This document shows, piece by piece, positions 6,011 through 12,765 of a stretch of 14,813 nucleotides of DNA (the first letter of the stretch is position 1; every line of letters starts with the position of its first letter). The stretch covers positions 1-14,813 of the forward strand of contig NZ_CAUFJQ010000042.1 of the NCBI RefSeq assembly GCF_959025735.1, given 5' to 3'. This DNA comes from an uncultured Streptococcus sp. (GTDB lineage: Bacteria; Bacillota; Bacilli; Lactobacillales; Streptococcaceae). The position numbers and the translations under genes were made by a program. The notes beneath the pieces were generated by a model. The model saw only the letters and a program-made list of their open reading frames with translations. It was not told the DNA's origin and did not search any database.

Positions 6011-6918
6011 TTTATACAGTAACACTGAATCCAGCGATTGACTATATTGTTCGTCTCGATCATGTAGAGACTGGGGCGGTCAACCGGATGGCTTCGGAAG
6101 ATAAATTTGCCGGTGGTAAGGGAATCAATGTCAGTCGTGTCTTGAAGCGTCTCGATATCGAAAACACAGCGACTGGATTTATCGGTGGTTTCACAGGACG
6201 CTTCATTGAAGATGCACTGACTAGTGAAGCCATTTCAACCAACTTTGTGACAGTGGACCAAGATACACGGATCAATGTCAAGATCAAAGCTGATGAGGAA
6301 ACAGAAATCAATGGGAATGGCCCAGAAGTGACGGAAGCGCAGTTGCAAGAATTGCTCAGCATCCTATCGAGCTTAACAGCGGATGATGTGGTAGTCTTTG
6401 CAGGATCTGCCCCATCTTCACTTGGAAATGCTGTTTACAAACAATTGATCGCAGCAACTCGTGCGACAGGTGCACAAGTCGTTTGCGACTTTGAAGGGCA
6501 AACTTTGATTGATTCCTTGGAGTTTAATCCGCAATTGGTTAAACCAAACAACCATGAGTTGGGAGATATTTTTGGCGTGACCTTGACGGAATTGCCAGAA
6601 ATCGAACGCTATGCCAAAGAAATTTTGGCCAAAGGTGCACAAAACGTCATTATTTCCATGGCAGGTGATGGTGCTCTCCTTGTCAGTCCAAGCGGTACTT
6701 ACTTCGCAAAACCAATCAAAGGGCAAGTGAAGAATTCTGTTGGGGCTGGGGATTCCATGGTAGCAGGCTTCACAGGGAAGCTCGCAACGACGGGAGATGT
6801 TATCGAAGCCTTCAAATGGGGCGTGGCTTGTGGCACAGCGACCACCTTCTCAGATGATTTGGCGACAGCGGACTATATTAAAGAAACTTATGAAAAAGTA
6901 GAGGTAGAAAAACTATGA
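6007..6918 (+). CDS. fruK: 1-phosphofructokinase
   Basis: FruK phosphorylates fructose-1-phosphate with ATP to fructose-1,6-bisphosphate, feeding imported fructose into glycolysis. The 303-residue protein belongs to the PfkB/ribokinase family. It starts with the family's MIYTVTLNPAIDY, has GGKGINVSR (residues 36-44), and has the catalytic anion-hole motif VGAGDSMVAG (GAGDS 246-250, catalytic D249). The start codon is TTG at 6007, overlapping the fruR TGA in the string TTGA. No ATG alternative keeps the conserved N-terminus. GGAGG at 5992-5996 is the likely ribosome site, at a long 10-nt spacing. The end overlaps fruA in ATGA. Confidence 0.96.
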   Translation: MIYTVTLNPAIDYIVRLDHVETGAVNRMASEDKFAGGKGINVSRVLKRLDIENTATGFIGGFTGRFIEDALTSEAISTNFVTVDQDTRINVKIKADEETEINGNGPEVTEAQLQELLSILSSLTADDVVVFAGSAPSSLGNAVYKQLIAATRATGAQVVCDFEGQTLIDSLEFNPQLVKPNNHELGDIFGVTLTELPEIERYAKEILAKGAQNVIISMAGDGALLVSPSGTYFAKPIKGQVKNSVGAGDSMVAGFTGKLATTGDVIEAFKWGVACGTATTFSDDLATADYIKETYEKVEVEKL

Positions 6919-8882
6919 AAATTCAAGACGTTTTAAATAAAAACGTGATGTTGTTTGATCTTCAGGCAACAGATAAAGAGGGCGTGATCAATGAGATGGT
7001 TCAATCGCTCGTTGACAATGGTGTGGTGACAGATTTTGACACTTTCAAGGCTGGAATCATGAACCGTGAAGCACAAACTTCAACTGGTTTGGGTGACGGA
7101 ATTGCTATGCCCCACAGCAAAAACGAAGCAGTCAAAGAAGCAACAGTTTTGTTTGCAAAATCAAACAAGGGTGTGGACTATGCATCACTTGATGGCCAAC
7201 CAACAGACTTGTTCTTCATGATCGCAGCTCCAGAAGGAGCCAACGACACTCACTTGGCAGCCCTTGCTGAATTGTCTAAGTACTTGATGAAACCAGGTTT
7301 TGCAGACAAACTTCGCCAAGCAAGCACTCCTGATCAAGTGATCGCAGCTTTTGATGCAGAAGAGCAAGAAGCTGCAGCTGAAGAAGCGAAAAAAGCAGAA
7401 GCTGTCAAAGAAGCAGCTTCATCTGACAAACCTCTCATCGTTGCCGTTACAGCATGTACAACAGGTATCGCCCACACTTACATGGCAGAAGAAGCCCTCA
7501 TCAAAAAAGGTGAAGAAATGGGTGTTACGGTCCGCGTTGAAACAAACGGTGCATCCGGTGTCGGCAACCGCTTGACAGCTGAAGAAATTGCCAAAGCTGA
7601 AGGGGTTATCATTGCAGCAGATAAAGCAGTTGAAACCGCTCGTTTCGATGGCAAAAGATTGATCTCTAAACCAGTCGCAGCTGGTATTCGTCAAACAGAA
7701 GAATTGATCCAAACCATCTTGGATGGCAAAGCAGATGTCTTCCACGCTGAAAATGCTGCACAAGCTAGCGCTAGCCAAGAAAAATTGAGCTTGGGTGGAG
7801 CTTTCTACAAACACTTGATGAGTGGGGTTTCTCAAATGCTTCCATTCGTTATCGGTGGTGGTATCTTGATTGCCCTTGCCTTCTTGATTGACCAAGTTAT
7901 GGGTGTGCCTCAAGATCAATTGTCTAGTCTTGGTTCTTATCATGTATTAGCAGCACAATTTAAAACAATTGGTGGAGTAGCCTTTGGCTTCATGCTTCCT
8001 GTACTTGCAGGTTACATTGGATTCTCAATCGCTGAAAAACCTGGTTTTGTAGCAGGGTTTATCGCTGGATCTATTGCTAGCTCAGGGTCAGCATTTGGAA
8101 ATATCGCCTACGGTGCTGCTAAAGGTGAATTACCAGCAGCCGTACCATCAGGTTTCCTTGGAGCTTTGGTAGGTGGTTTCCTTGCAGGTGGAATTGTTCT
8201 CTTACTTCGCAAAGCCCTTGCAGGTCTTCCACGTTCACTCGATGGTATCCGCTCTATCCTTCTCTTGCCATTACTTGGTGTTGGTTTGACAGGATTCTTG
8301 ATGTTCCTCATCAATATTCCAATGGCTGCTATAAATACTGGTCTTAACAACTTCCTTTCAAGCTTGTCAGGTAGCTCAGCTGTCCTTCTTGGACTTCTCG
8401 TCGGCGGTATGATGGCTGTCGATATGGGTGGACCAGTTAACAAAGCCGCTTATGTCTTCGCTACAGGTACACTTGCTGAATCTGTTGCTTCAGGTGGTTC
8501 TATTGTTATGGCAGCTGTTATGGCGGCTGGTATGGTTCCTCCATTGGCAGTATTCGTAGCAACTGTATTGTTTAAAGATAAATTCACACAAGAAGAACGC
8601 GATTCAGGTTTGACAAACATCGTTATGGGTCTTTCCTTCATCACAGAAGGTGCCATTCCATTTGGTGCAGCTGACCCAGCTCGTGCCATCCCTAGCTTCA
8701 TTGCAGGTTCAGCATTGACAGGTGCTCTTGTTGGTCTTGCAGGCTTGAAACTCATGGCTCCTCACGGAGGAATTTTCGTTATCGCTCTTACATCAAATCC
8801 ACTTCTTTACATCTTGTTCGTATTGATCGGTGCAGTCGTAAGTGGTATCTTGTTCGGATTGCTTCGCAAACCTAAAAACTAA
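6915..8882 (+). CDS. fruA: PTS fructose transporter, EIIABC
   Basis: This 655-residue three-domain permease imports fructose and phosphorylates it to fructose-1-phosphate. EIIA spans about residues 1-145, with the phospho-accepting histidine in GIAMPHSKN (H67). An Ala/Glu/Lys-rich linker runs about 146-170. EIIB follows, with the phospho-cysteine in VTACTTGIAHTYMAEEA (C181). EIIC, from about residue 294 to the end, is a multi-pass membrane channel with VDMGGPVNKAAY and the sugar-site motif ITEGAIPF (576-583). Phosphate flows from HPr to H67, then C181, then sugar. The ATG overlaps the fruK stop. All key residues are intact and the length is normal for FruA. The first hairpin of the downstream repeat begins 13 bp after the stop. 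Confidence 0.97.
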   Translation: MKIQDVLNKNVMLFDLQATDKEGVINEMVQSLVDNGVVTDFDTFKAGIMNREAQTSTGLGDGIAMPHSKNEAVKEATVLFAKSNKGVDYASLDGQPTDLFFMIAAPEGANDTHLAALAELSKYLMKPGFADKLRQASTPDQVIAAFDAEEQEAAAEEAKKAEAVKEAASSDKPLIVAVTACTTGIAHTYMAEEALIKKGEEMGVTVRVETNGASGVGNRLTAEEIAKAEGVIIAADKAVETARFDGKRLISKPVAAGIRQTEELIQTILDGKADVFHAENAAQASASQEKLSLGGAFYKHLMSGVSQMLPFVIGGGILIALAFLIDQVMGVPQDQLSSLGSYHVLAAQFKTIGGVAFGFMLPVLAGYIGFSIAEKPGFVAGFIAGSIASSGSAFGNIAYGAAKGELPAAVPSGFLGALVGGFLAGGIVLLLRKALAGLPRSLDGIRSILLLPLLGVGLTGFLMFLINIPMAAINTGLNNFLSSLSGSSAVLLGLLVGGMMAVDMGGPVNKAAYVFATGTLAESVASGGSIVMAAVMAAGMVPPLAVFVATVLFKDKFTQEERDSGLTNIVMGLSFITEGAIPFGAADPARAIPSFIAGSALTGALVGLAGLKLMAPHGGIFVIALTSNPLLYILFVLIGAVVSGILFGLLRKPKN

Positions 8883-8895
8883 ATATGACTAAAAG

Positions 8896-8922
8896 AGGCT
8901 GGGCAAAAATCGTCCAGCCTTT
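8896..8922 (+). terminator. Hairpin after fruA
   Basis: AGGCTGG (8896-8902) pairs with CCAGCCT (8914-8920) around an 11-nt loop. It begins 13 bp after the fruA stop. Only a short TTT follows, so termination may rely on the better hairpin at 9026. It is the left end of the composite repeat. Confidence 0.6.
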
Positions 8923-9012
8923 GAAGTCTTATAAAAATAAATATATGACGCAGTGGTTGATTGGCATCTTTGTTCACTTTATAAGCACCAAAGATGACCT
9001 AATCAACTGTGC

Positions 9013-9092
9013 GGGGGTGGGAAGATTGAAAAGGTTTGGGGAACCTTTTCAACTTTTTTATTTTACGGAGTTCTTTCCCACTCCCTTTTTTA
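9013..9092 (+). terminator. Outer stem enclosing the terminator, with second T run
   Basis: GGGGGTGGGAA (9013-9023) pairs with TTCCCACTCCC (9075-9085), with one G-U pair, followed by a second T run (9086-9092). It therefore nests one terminator inside another. The two folds can exist together. Confidence 0.6.
9026..9064 (+). terminator. Strong intrinsic terminator inside the repeat
   Basis: TTGAAAAGGTT (9026-9036) and AACCTTTTCAA (9042-9052) form a perfect 11-bp stem with a TGGGG loop. CTTTTTTATTTT follows. It should end the fruRKA transcript. Confidence 0.85.
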
Positions 9093-9121
9093 TTGCGCAA
9101 AAATACCAACTAGTAATGAAG

Positions 9122-9150
9122 TTGCTTATCTCTATAGATTTCGATATGAT
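9122..9150 (+). promoter_or_regulatory. Promoter of small exported protein A
   Basis: TTGCTT (9122-9127) and TATGAT (9145-9150) are 17 bp apart. The stretch from 9102 to 9150 aligns with the promoter region of the second paralog (10807-10855), including GTAATG, GTTGC and ATTTCGATA, which supports it as functional. Confidence 0.65.
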
Positions 9151-9178
9151 AGTAGAAAGCATTTTTCTTGGAGGATCA

Positions 9179-9616
9179 ATGAGAAAAAAGAAGAAAGTTC
9201 TCATATTGGGATTTACAGCAATTGCTTTATCAGGAGTGGCCATTATCAGTTCTCAACATCCAAATTTGTTTTCAATTAATAGTCATCAAGCAAAGCAAGC
9301 CAGTTCCAAGGAACAACAGTTAGAAGATGTAAAGAAGCATGCAAAAGAAATTGAAGATTTTGTAAAATCGTTAAGTCCTAAAGTTGATTCTGTCCAGATT
9401 GCTTGGGATGAAACGCAATGGGATGAGATAGGAAATGGTACGCCACAAGGAGGTGGCGAAATTCTTATGGTCTATGGAGGATTTAATCATATCCAAAATT
9501 CAAGTTGGAGTGTTTTGGTCTATTTAAAAGACGGTAAAAATGGCGAGAAAGATTTAATCGAAGGTTTTGGTAGCGGTAGTCCACTTCGTGTAGAAGGAAA
9601 ACTTTTTGACGAGTAG
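9179..9616 (+). CDS. Small membrane-anchored protein A, paralog of the 10890 gene
   Basis: I do not recognise a named function. The 145-residue product has a basic start (MRKKKK), one hydrophobic segment at about residues 7-25, and a soluble domain presumably outside the cell. It has no cysteine, so it is not a lipoprotein. The soluble part carries FVKSLSPKV (61-69), SVQ.AW, and GNGTPQGGG (85-93) before a predicted beta-rich end. The protein at 10890-11327 has the same length and shares these motifs. The frame stays open up to 8885, but that part lies in the intergenic repeat. ATG 9179 has a good GGAGG site (9170-9174) and gives the same length as the paralog. The gene has its own promoter and lies directly after the fru terminators. 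Confidence 0.8.
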   Translation: MRKKKKVLILGFTAIALSGVAIISSQHPNLFSINSHQAKQASSKEQQLEDVKKHAKEIEDFVKSLSPKVDSVQIAWDETQWDEIGNGTPQGGGEILMVYGGFNHIQNSSWSVLVYLKDGKNGEKDLIEGFGSGSPLRVEGKLFDE

Positions 9617-9620
9617 CCTT

Positions 9621-9634
9621 CTAAAAATTTTTAG
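9621..9634. repeat. Perfect 14-bp AT palindrome
   Basis: CTAAAAATTTTTAG lies 5 bp after the stop of paralog A. It could be a weak terminator stem or a binding site. There is no T tract after it beyond scattered T residues. Confidence 0.35.
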
Positions 9635-9672
9635 CAATTTATTAGATTTATAATAGAGATGGAAAATAATAA

Positions 9673-10752
9673 ATGAAAAAGAAATTAATTATTGTTGCTT
9701 CGTTAGTTCTAGCAATTGCAGTCGCTGTTTTTGGTTTACTTACCTTTCTGGATCACCAAAAACAAGAAAAATCCAAACAAGAACGTGAAAAATATGAAAG
9801 ATCACGCTATTATACTGGAAAATGGGAAATTGATTCCTATCGTTTTATAGAAGATGGTAAAGGAGTAGTAGTTCATTGGAAGTCTCTAACTCCGGAAGAA
9901 GATAAGCTATTTGCTAAGTACAATCCAAATGTAAGTGAGAATTTATTGGGTGCTTATGGAGCATCTAACAAGCGTTATATTGTTCGTTACTATTTTTATA
10001 ATTCAACTCATCGGTATTCGCAAAAATTACCAAAAGAGGATCCGGATGTGTACTTTAGTCTTTCTATTTATCGAATCAAAGATAAAGAATTAGAGGAGAG
10101 TAAGGTAGATCTTTATAAGTTAGCAGGAGATTATAATTCTAAATACATACCAGAAGAAACAGGCGGTATTGAGGAGATAAATGGCAAAGATTATTTATCT
10201 ATAAAAGTTTACGAAAGAGATTGGGAACTTTCGGAGAGTAAAATTTTATGGCTAAATCTTGAAACGAAGAAAATTGAGTGGGAAGATTCAAAAGAACAAG
10301 GTAGATCTGATACGCCTTCTGTTGCTTTAGGACAATTAAAGGTTATTCTAGACAATGCTACGGAACCCTTTAGAACTACTAATGCATATGATGACTCATA
10401 TCAGAATCAACTAACATTCTTTCCTAATAATTTAAAGGGGAGTGTTATAGAAAAGTCTGATCCAAGGGCTTACCAATTACTCCGTAAAAAGAATTCTCAA
10501 TTATATATTCTGCTTGATGCTAAATTAAATTATGATACTGTCTACGGAAATGTCCAACAGTTTATCGACTTGTATCAACTCTTTGTCCCCGCTGATACTA
10601 ATCTCTACGAAGGAATCACGATTCCAGCAGAATTGAGTACGGATGGACAAGTCCATCAAGTGAATACCAAAGAAGAATTTGAAGCTTATTATGATGTGGA
10701 AAAGGACAATGAGCTAACCAAGCAACGTAAGGTTTTGGTAGAACAGAATTAG
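9673..10752 (+). CDS. Membrane-anchored protein of unknown function (359 aa)
   Basis: I do not recognise this family. The 359-residue product starts with MKKKLIIVASL and a single hydrophobic segment at about residues 4-26. A highly charged stretch (QKQEKSKQEREKYERSRYY) follows, then a large, Tyr/Lys/Glu-rich soluble domain likely outside the membrane. No cysteine lipobox, LPxTG or enzyme motif is evident. The GKWEIDSYRF segment near residue 49 begins the globular part. A TATAAT at 9649-9654 is close upstream, but its start point would leave a leader of only about 12 nt, so transcription may come from the upstream gene. Codon use is AT-rich up to about 10500 and closer to the flanking core genes after it. 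It lies between two paralogous small membrane proteins and ends before a clear terminator. Confidence 0.82.
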   Translation: MKKKLIIVASLVLAIAVAVFGLLTFLDHQKQEKSKQEREKYERSRYYTGKWEIDSYRFIEDGKGVVVHWKSLTPEEDKLFAKYNPNVSENLLGAYGASNKRYIVRYYFYNSTHRYSQKLPKEDPDVYFSLSIYRIKDKELEESKVDLYKLAGDYNSKYIPEETGGIEEINGKDYLSIKVYERDWELSESKILWLNLETKKIEWEDSKEQGRSDTPSVALGQLKVILDNATEPFRTTNAYDDSYQNQLTFFPNNLKGSVIEKSDPRAYQLLRKKNSQLYILLDAKLNYDTVYGNVQQFIDLYQLFVPADTNLYEGITIPAELSTDGQVHQVNTKEEFEAYYDVEKDNELTKQRKVLVEQN

Positions 10753-10772
10753 TTATCCTCTGTCTAAAGAAT

Positions 10773-10799
10773 GGTCGGGCTTCCCCGGCCTTTTCTTTT
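10773..10799 (+). terminator. Intrinsic terminator after the 359-aa gene
   Basis: GGTCGGG (10773-10779) pairs with CCCGGCC (10784-10790) around CTTC, with one G-U pair. TTTTCTTTT follows. The 3' half recurs at 11417-11433. Confidence 0.85.
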
Positions 10800-10827
10800 C
10801 CGACATAAATATCATCTGGTAATGTTG

Positions 10828-10855
10828 TTGCAATCTATTCATATTTCGATACAAT
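10828..10855 (+). promoter_or_regulatory. Promoter of small exported protein B
   Basis: TTGCAA (10828-10833) and TACAAT (10850-10855) are 16 bp apart, about 35 bp before the start codon. The flanks match those of the paralog A promoter. Confidence 0.65.
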
Positions 10856-10889
10856 TATTATAACTTTTCCTTTTCAAGGAGGATGAAGC

Positions 10890-11327
10890 ATGAAAAAAGG
10901 TAAACTGGCAATTCTTATAGCCACCACTGCAGTAATTGCAGGGGGCGTGATCATTGCTAGTCAAAAACAAAATATCTTTTCAAATGCTACTCAACAGAGT
11001 AAGCAACTTGGTACTAAAGAGAAGCAACTGGCTTATTTAAAAGAACACGAAAAAGATATGGCTGATTTTGTAAAATCGTTGAGTCCTAAAGTTGAAAGTG
11101 TTCAGTTTGATTGGGAGAGTATGGAAGTTGGTCAGGTAGGCAATGGAACACCTCAAGGTGGTGGCTATATGTTAACACTGAGAGGAAAGGTGAATCAGAA
11201 TGAACAAACGAAATTCATGGTTGGCTTTTCTTTAGATAATGCTACCAGCACACCAAAGGAATTTGGAATTTATGAGATGCAACCCATAAGAATTTATAGG
11301 GATGGCGGTTGGTATTATTATGACTAA
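10890..11327 (+). CDS. Small membrane-anchored protein B, paralog of the 9179 gene
   Basis: This is a 145-residue product of unknown function, the same length as the protein at 9179-9616. It has a basic start (MKKGK), a hydrophobic segment at about 6-24, a Lys/Gln/Glu-rich helix (about 35-58), FVKSLSPKV (60-68), ESVQFDW, and GNGTPQGGG (84-92). The remainder, from about residue 93, has diverged from paralog A and ends in GGWYYYD. No cysteine or sorting motif is present. The ATG follows a near-perfect AAGGAGG (10876-10882) at 7-nt spacing. It is monocistronic: its own promoter lies upstream and terminator-like sequences flank it on both sides. Secretion with or without signal cleavage cannot be decided; a regulator, inhibitor or cell-wall role would be a guess. 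Confidence 0.82.
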   Translation: MKKGKLAILIATTAVIAGGVIIASQKQNIFSNATQQSKQLGTKEKQLAYLKEHEKDMADFVKSLSPKVESVQFDWESMEVGQVGNGTPQGGGYMLTLRGKVNQNEQTKFMVGFSLDNATSTPKEFGIYEMQPIRIYRDGGWYYYD

Positions 11328-11339
11328 TCTTCATTCAAA

Positions 11340-11409
11340 AGTCTTTATCTTGTTTTTTCGATCCATACAAAAGAGTTAGCGAAGAATTGAGCAAAACAAG
11401 TTAAAGACT
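11340..11409. repeat. 17-bp inverted repeat spanning 70 bp
   Basis: The arms 11340-11356 (AGTCTTTATCTTGTTTT) and 11393-11409 (AAAACAAGTTAAAGACT) match at 16 of 17 positions around a 36-nt spacer. The structure starts 13 bp after the paralog B gene. It could be a 3' RNA structure, part of a bipartite terminator, or a small non-coding repeat. It encodes nothing visible. Confidence 0.65.
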
Positions 11410-11437
11410 GGCCAAACTTCCCCGGCCTTTTCTTCTT
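11410..11437 (+). terminator. Degenerate terminator after paralog B
   Basis: GGCC (11410-11413) can pair with GGCC (11424-11427), followed by TTTTCTTCTT. The stem is only 4 bp. It is a diverged copy of the terminator at 10773, sharing CTTCCCCGGCCTTTTCTT exactly. Confidence 0.5.
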
Positions 11438-11467
11438 GTACAAGTGAAAAAATCACCTCATTCGGCG

Positions 11468-11497
11468 TTGGTATCTTGAGCTGAATTATGATATAAT
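11468..11497 (+). promoter_or_regulatory. Promoter of the DUF1149-degV-dapB-cca unit
   Basis: TATAAT (11492-11497) has an extended TG at 11489-11490. TTGGTA (11468-11473) lies 18 bp upstream. It is 32 bp before the first gene of the unit, and no terminator was seen between that gene and the end of the window. Confidence 0.75.
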
Positions 11498-11528
11498 AAG
11501 CCTATCGCATATTTTTAGGAGAATAAAA

Positions 11529-11903
11529 ATGGATATTCAACGTGAAAAAGAATTTGTCAGCCAATACCACTATGACGCTCGTAATTTTGAGTGGGAAAAA
11601 GAGAATGGCATCCCTGAAACAAAAGTAGATGTAAACTTTCAATTGATCAATCGTGATCAAGAACAAAACACGACTTCTTTGATTGTCATCTTGAGCTACA
11701 TGATCGTTTTTGACGGTTTTGTGATCAGTGGAACTATCACTCAAATCAACCACTTGTTTGGTCGTTATGTCAATGAACCAAGTGAATTCAGCAAAGACGA
11801 AGTGGAAGAATTGGCTCGCCCTTGCTTGAATATGCTCAACCGTTTGACTTATGAAGTCACAGAAATTGCCCTCGATTTACCGGGTATTAATTTGGAGTTT
11901 TAA
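11529..11903 (+). CDS. DUF1149 family protein
   Basis: This is a 124-residue soluble protein with no signal peptide or membrane segment. Its length, the MDIQREKEFVSQYHYDARN start, the VDVNFQLINRD strand and the acidic ending match the streptococcal DUF1149 family. That family is conserved but lacks an established function; some descriptions relate its fold to SecB-like chaperones, which I cannot check here. AGGAGAA (11517-11523) precedes the ATG. The gene begins the unit, and degV starts 3 bp after its stop, so the two are almost surely co-transcribed. Confidence 0.85.
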   Translation: MDIQREKEFVSQYHYDARNFEWEKENGIPETKVDVNFQLINRDQEQNTTSLIVILSYMIVFDGFVISGTITQINHLFGRYVNEPSEFSKDEVEELARPCLNMLNRLTYEVTEIALDLPGINLEF

Positions 11904-11906
11904 TCA

Positions 11907-12755
11907 ATGAAATTAGCAGTGATCACGGATTCGTCTGCCTATTTACCACAAGACTTGCTCCATCACGACGACTTATTTATTTTAGAGATCCCGATCTATA
12001 TCGACGGGGAGTCTTATGTTGAAGGGAAGAACCTGACACACGATGAGTTCTACCAAAAGATGGCGGCGTCTAAGGAATTGCCAAAGACTAGCCAGCCGAG
12101 TGTTGCAGAGTTAGAAGAAGTATTATCTGGTTTGACAGCTAAGGGCTATACGCATGCTATCGGTCTTTTCTTGTCATCAGGTATTTCTGGTTTCTACCAA
12201 AATATCCAATATTTGAAGGACGAATTCGAAGGCTTGACCGTCGAATTTCCGGATTCAAAAATCACCAGTGCTCCTCTAGGAATGATGGCAGAAGACTGCT
12301 TGAAATGGTCTGGTGAAGGCCGTTCCTTCGATGAGATTGTGGCCAATGTCCAACACCAGATTGATGGAACCTCTGCCTATATCATGGTGGATGATTTGAA
12401 CCACTTGGTTAAAGGTGGTCGTCTGTCAAATGGTGCTGCTATTCTTGGAAACCTCTTGAGCATCAAGCCCATTCTTCATTTTAATGATGAAGGCGTGATT
12501 GAGGTCTTTGAGAAAGTCCGGACGGAAAAGAAAGCCATGAAACGCTTGGTAGAGATTGTTGTATCAGATATCGCAGATGGTCATTACCAAGTCTTTGTCA
12601 TCCATGCCAATGTTCCTGAAAAAGCAGAAGCACTTCGCCAACTGCTCATGGAAGAAGGAGTGGAAGGTGACATTCCTTTTGCTACCTTTGGAGGGGTGAT
12701 TGGGACGCACTTAGGTGACCATAGCTTAGCAGTTGGCTATATCCCTATCGTTTAA
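11907..12755 (+). CDS. DegV/FakB-type fatty-acid-binding protein
   Basis: This is a 282-residue DegV-fold protein of usual length. It shows the family landmarks ITDSSAYLP (residues 6-14), KTSQPS (60-65), the lipid-carboxylate-binding SSGISG (90-95) and DDLNHLVKGGRLS (162-174). FakB proteins of this family present exogenous fatty acids to the kinase FakA for entry into phospholipid synthesis. Several FakB paralogs with different acyl preference exist per streptococcal genome, and which one this is cannot be told. The ATG at 11907 is 3 bp after the DUF1149 stop, with TTGGAG (11891-11896) upstream. The stop codon overlaps the dapB ribosome-binding site. Confidence 0.92.
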   Translation: MKLAVITDSSAYLPQDLLHHDDLFILEIPIYIDGESYVEGKNLTHDEFYQKMAASKELPKTSQPSVAELEEVLSGLTAKGYTHAIGLFLSSGISGFYQNIQYLKDEFEGLTVEFPDSKITSAPLGMMAEDCLKWSGEGRSFDEIVANVQHQIDGTSAYIMVDDLNHLVKGGRLSNGAAILGNLLSIKPILHFNDEGVIEVFEKVRTEKKAMKRLVEIVVSDIADGHYQVFVIHANVPEKAEALRQLLMEEGVEGDIPFATFGGVIGTHLGDHSLAVGYIPIV

Positions 12756-12765
12756 GGAGAATTCT

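Larger units (their letters stand above)
8891..9092 (+). repeat. Composite intergenic repeat with nested inverted repeats
   Basis: This stretch of about 200 bp holds no convincing gene. It has four layered structures. The first is the hairpin at 8896-8920. The second is an imperfect stem of about 21 bp (8951-8972 with 8989-9009, beginning CAGTGGTTGATT and ending AATCAACTG). The third is a perfect 11-bp hairpin (9026-9052). The fourth is an enclosing stem (9013-9023 with 9075-9085). The layout and the AATCAACTGTGCGGGGGTGGG core resemble intergenic repeats I recall from mitis/sanguinis streptococci; no search was possible. An open frame runs through it into the next gene only because it lacks stops. 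Confidence 0.65.

Noticed and set aside
7419..7943. 174-codon frame on the minus strand within fruA
   Set aside because: It is antisense to well-conserved EIIB/EIIC coding sequence. Its composition is atypical and it has no regulatory signals.
8951..9009. CRISPR-like or transposon end
   Set aside because: There is only one inverted pair, no regularly spaced direct repeats, and no transposase or cas gene in the window.
8885..9178. In-frame extension of the paralog A gene to a 243-residue protein
   Set aside because: The extra 98 codons lie wholly in the intergenic repeat with terminators. The ATG at 9179 has a good ribosome site and gives the same length as the paralog.
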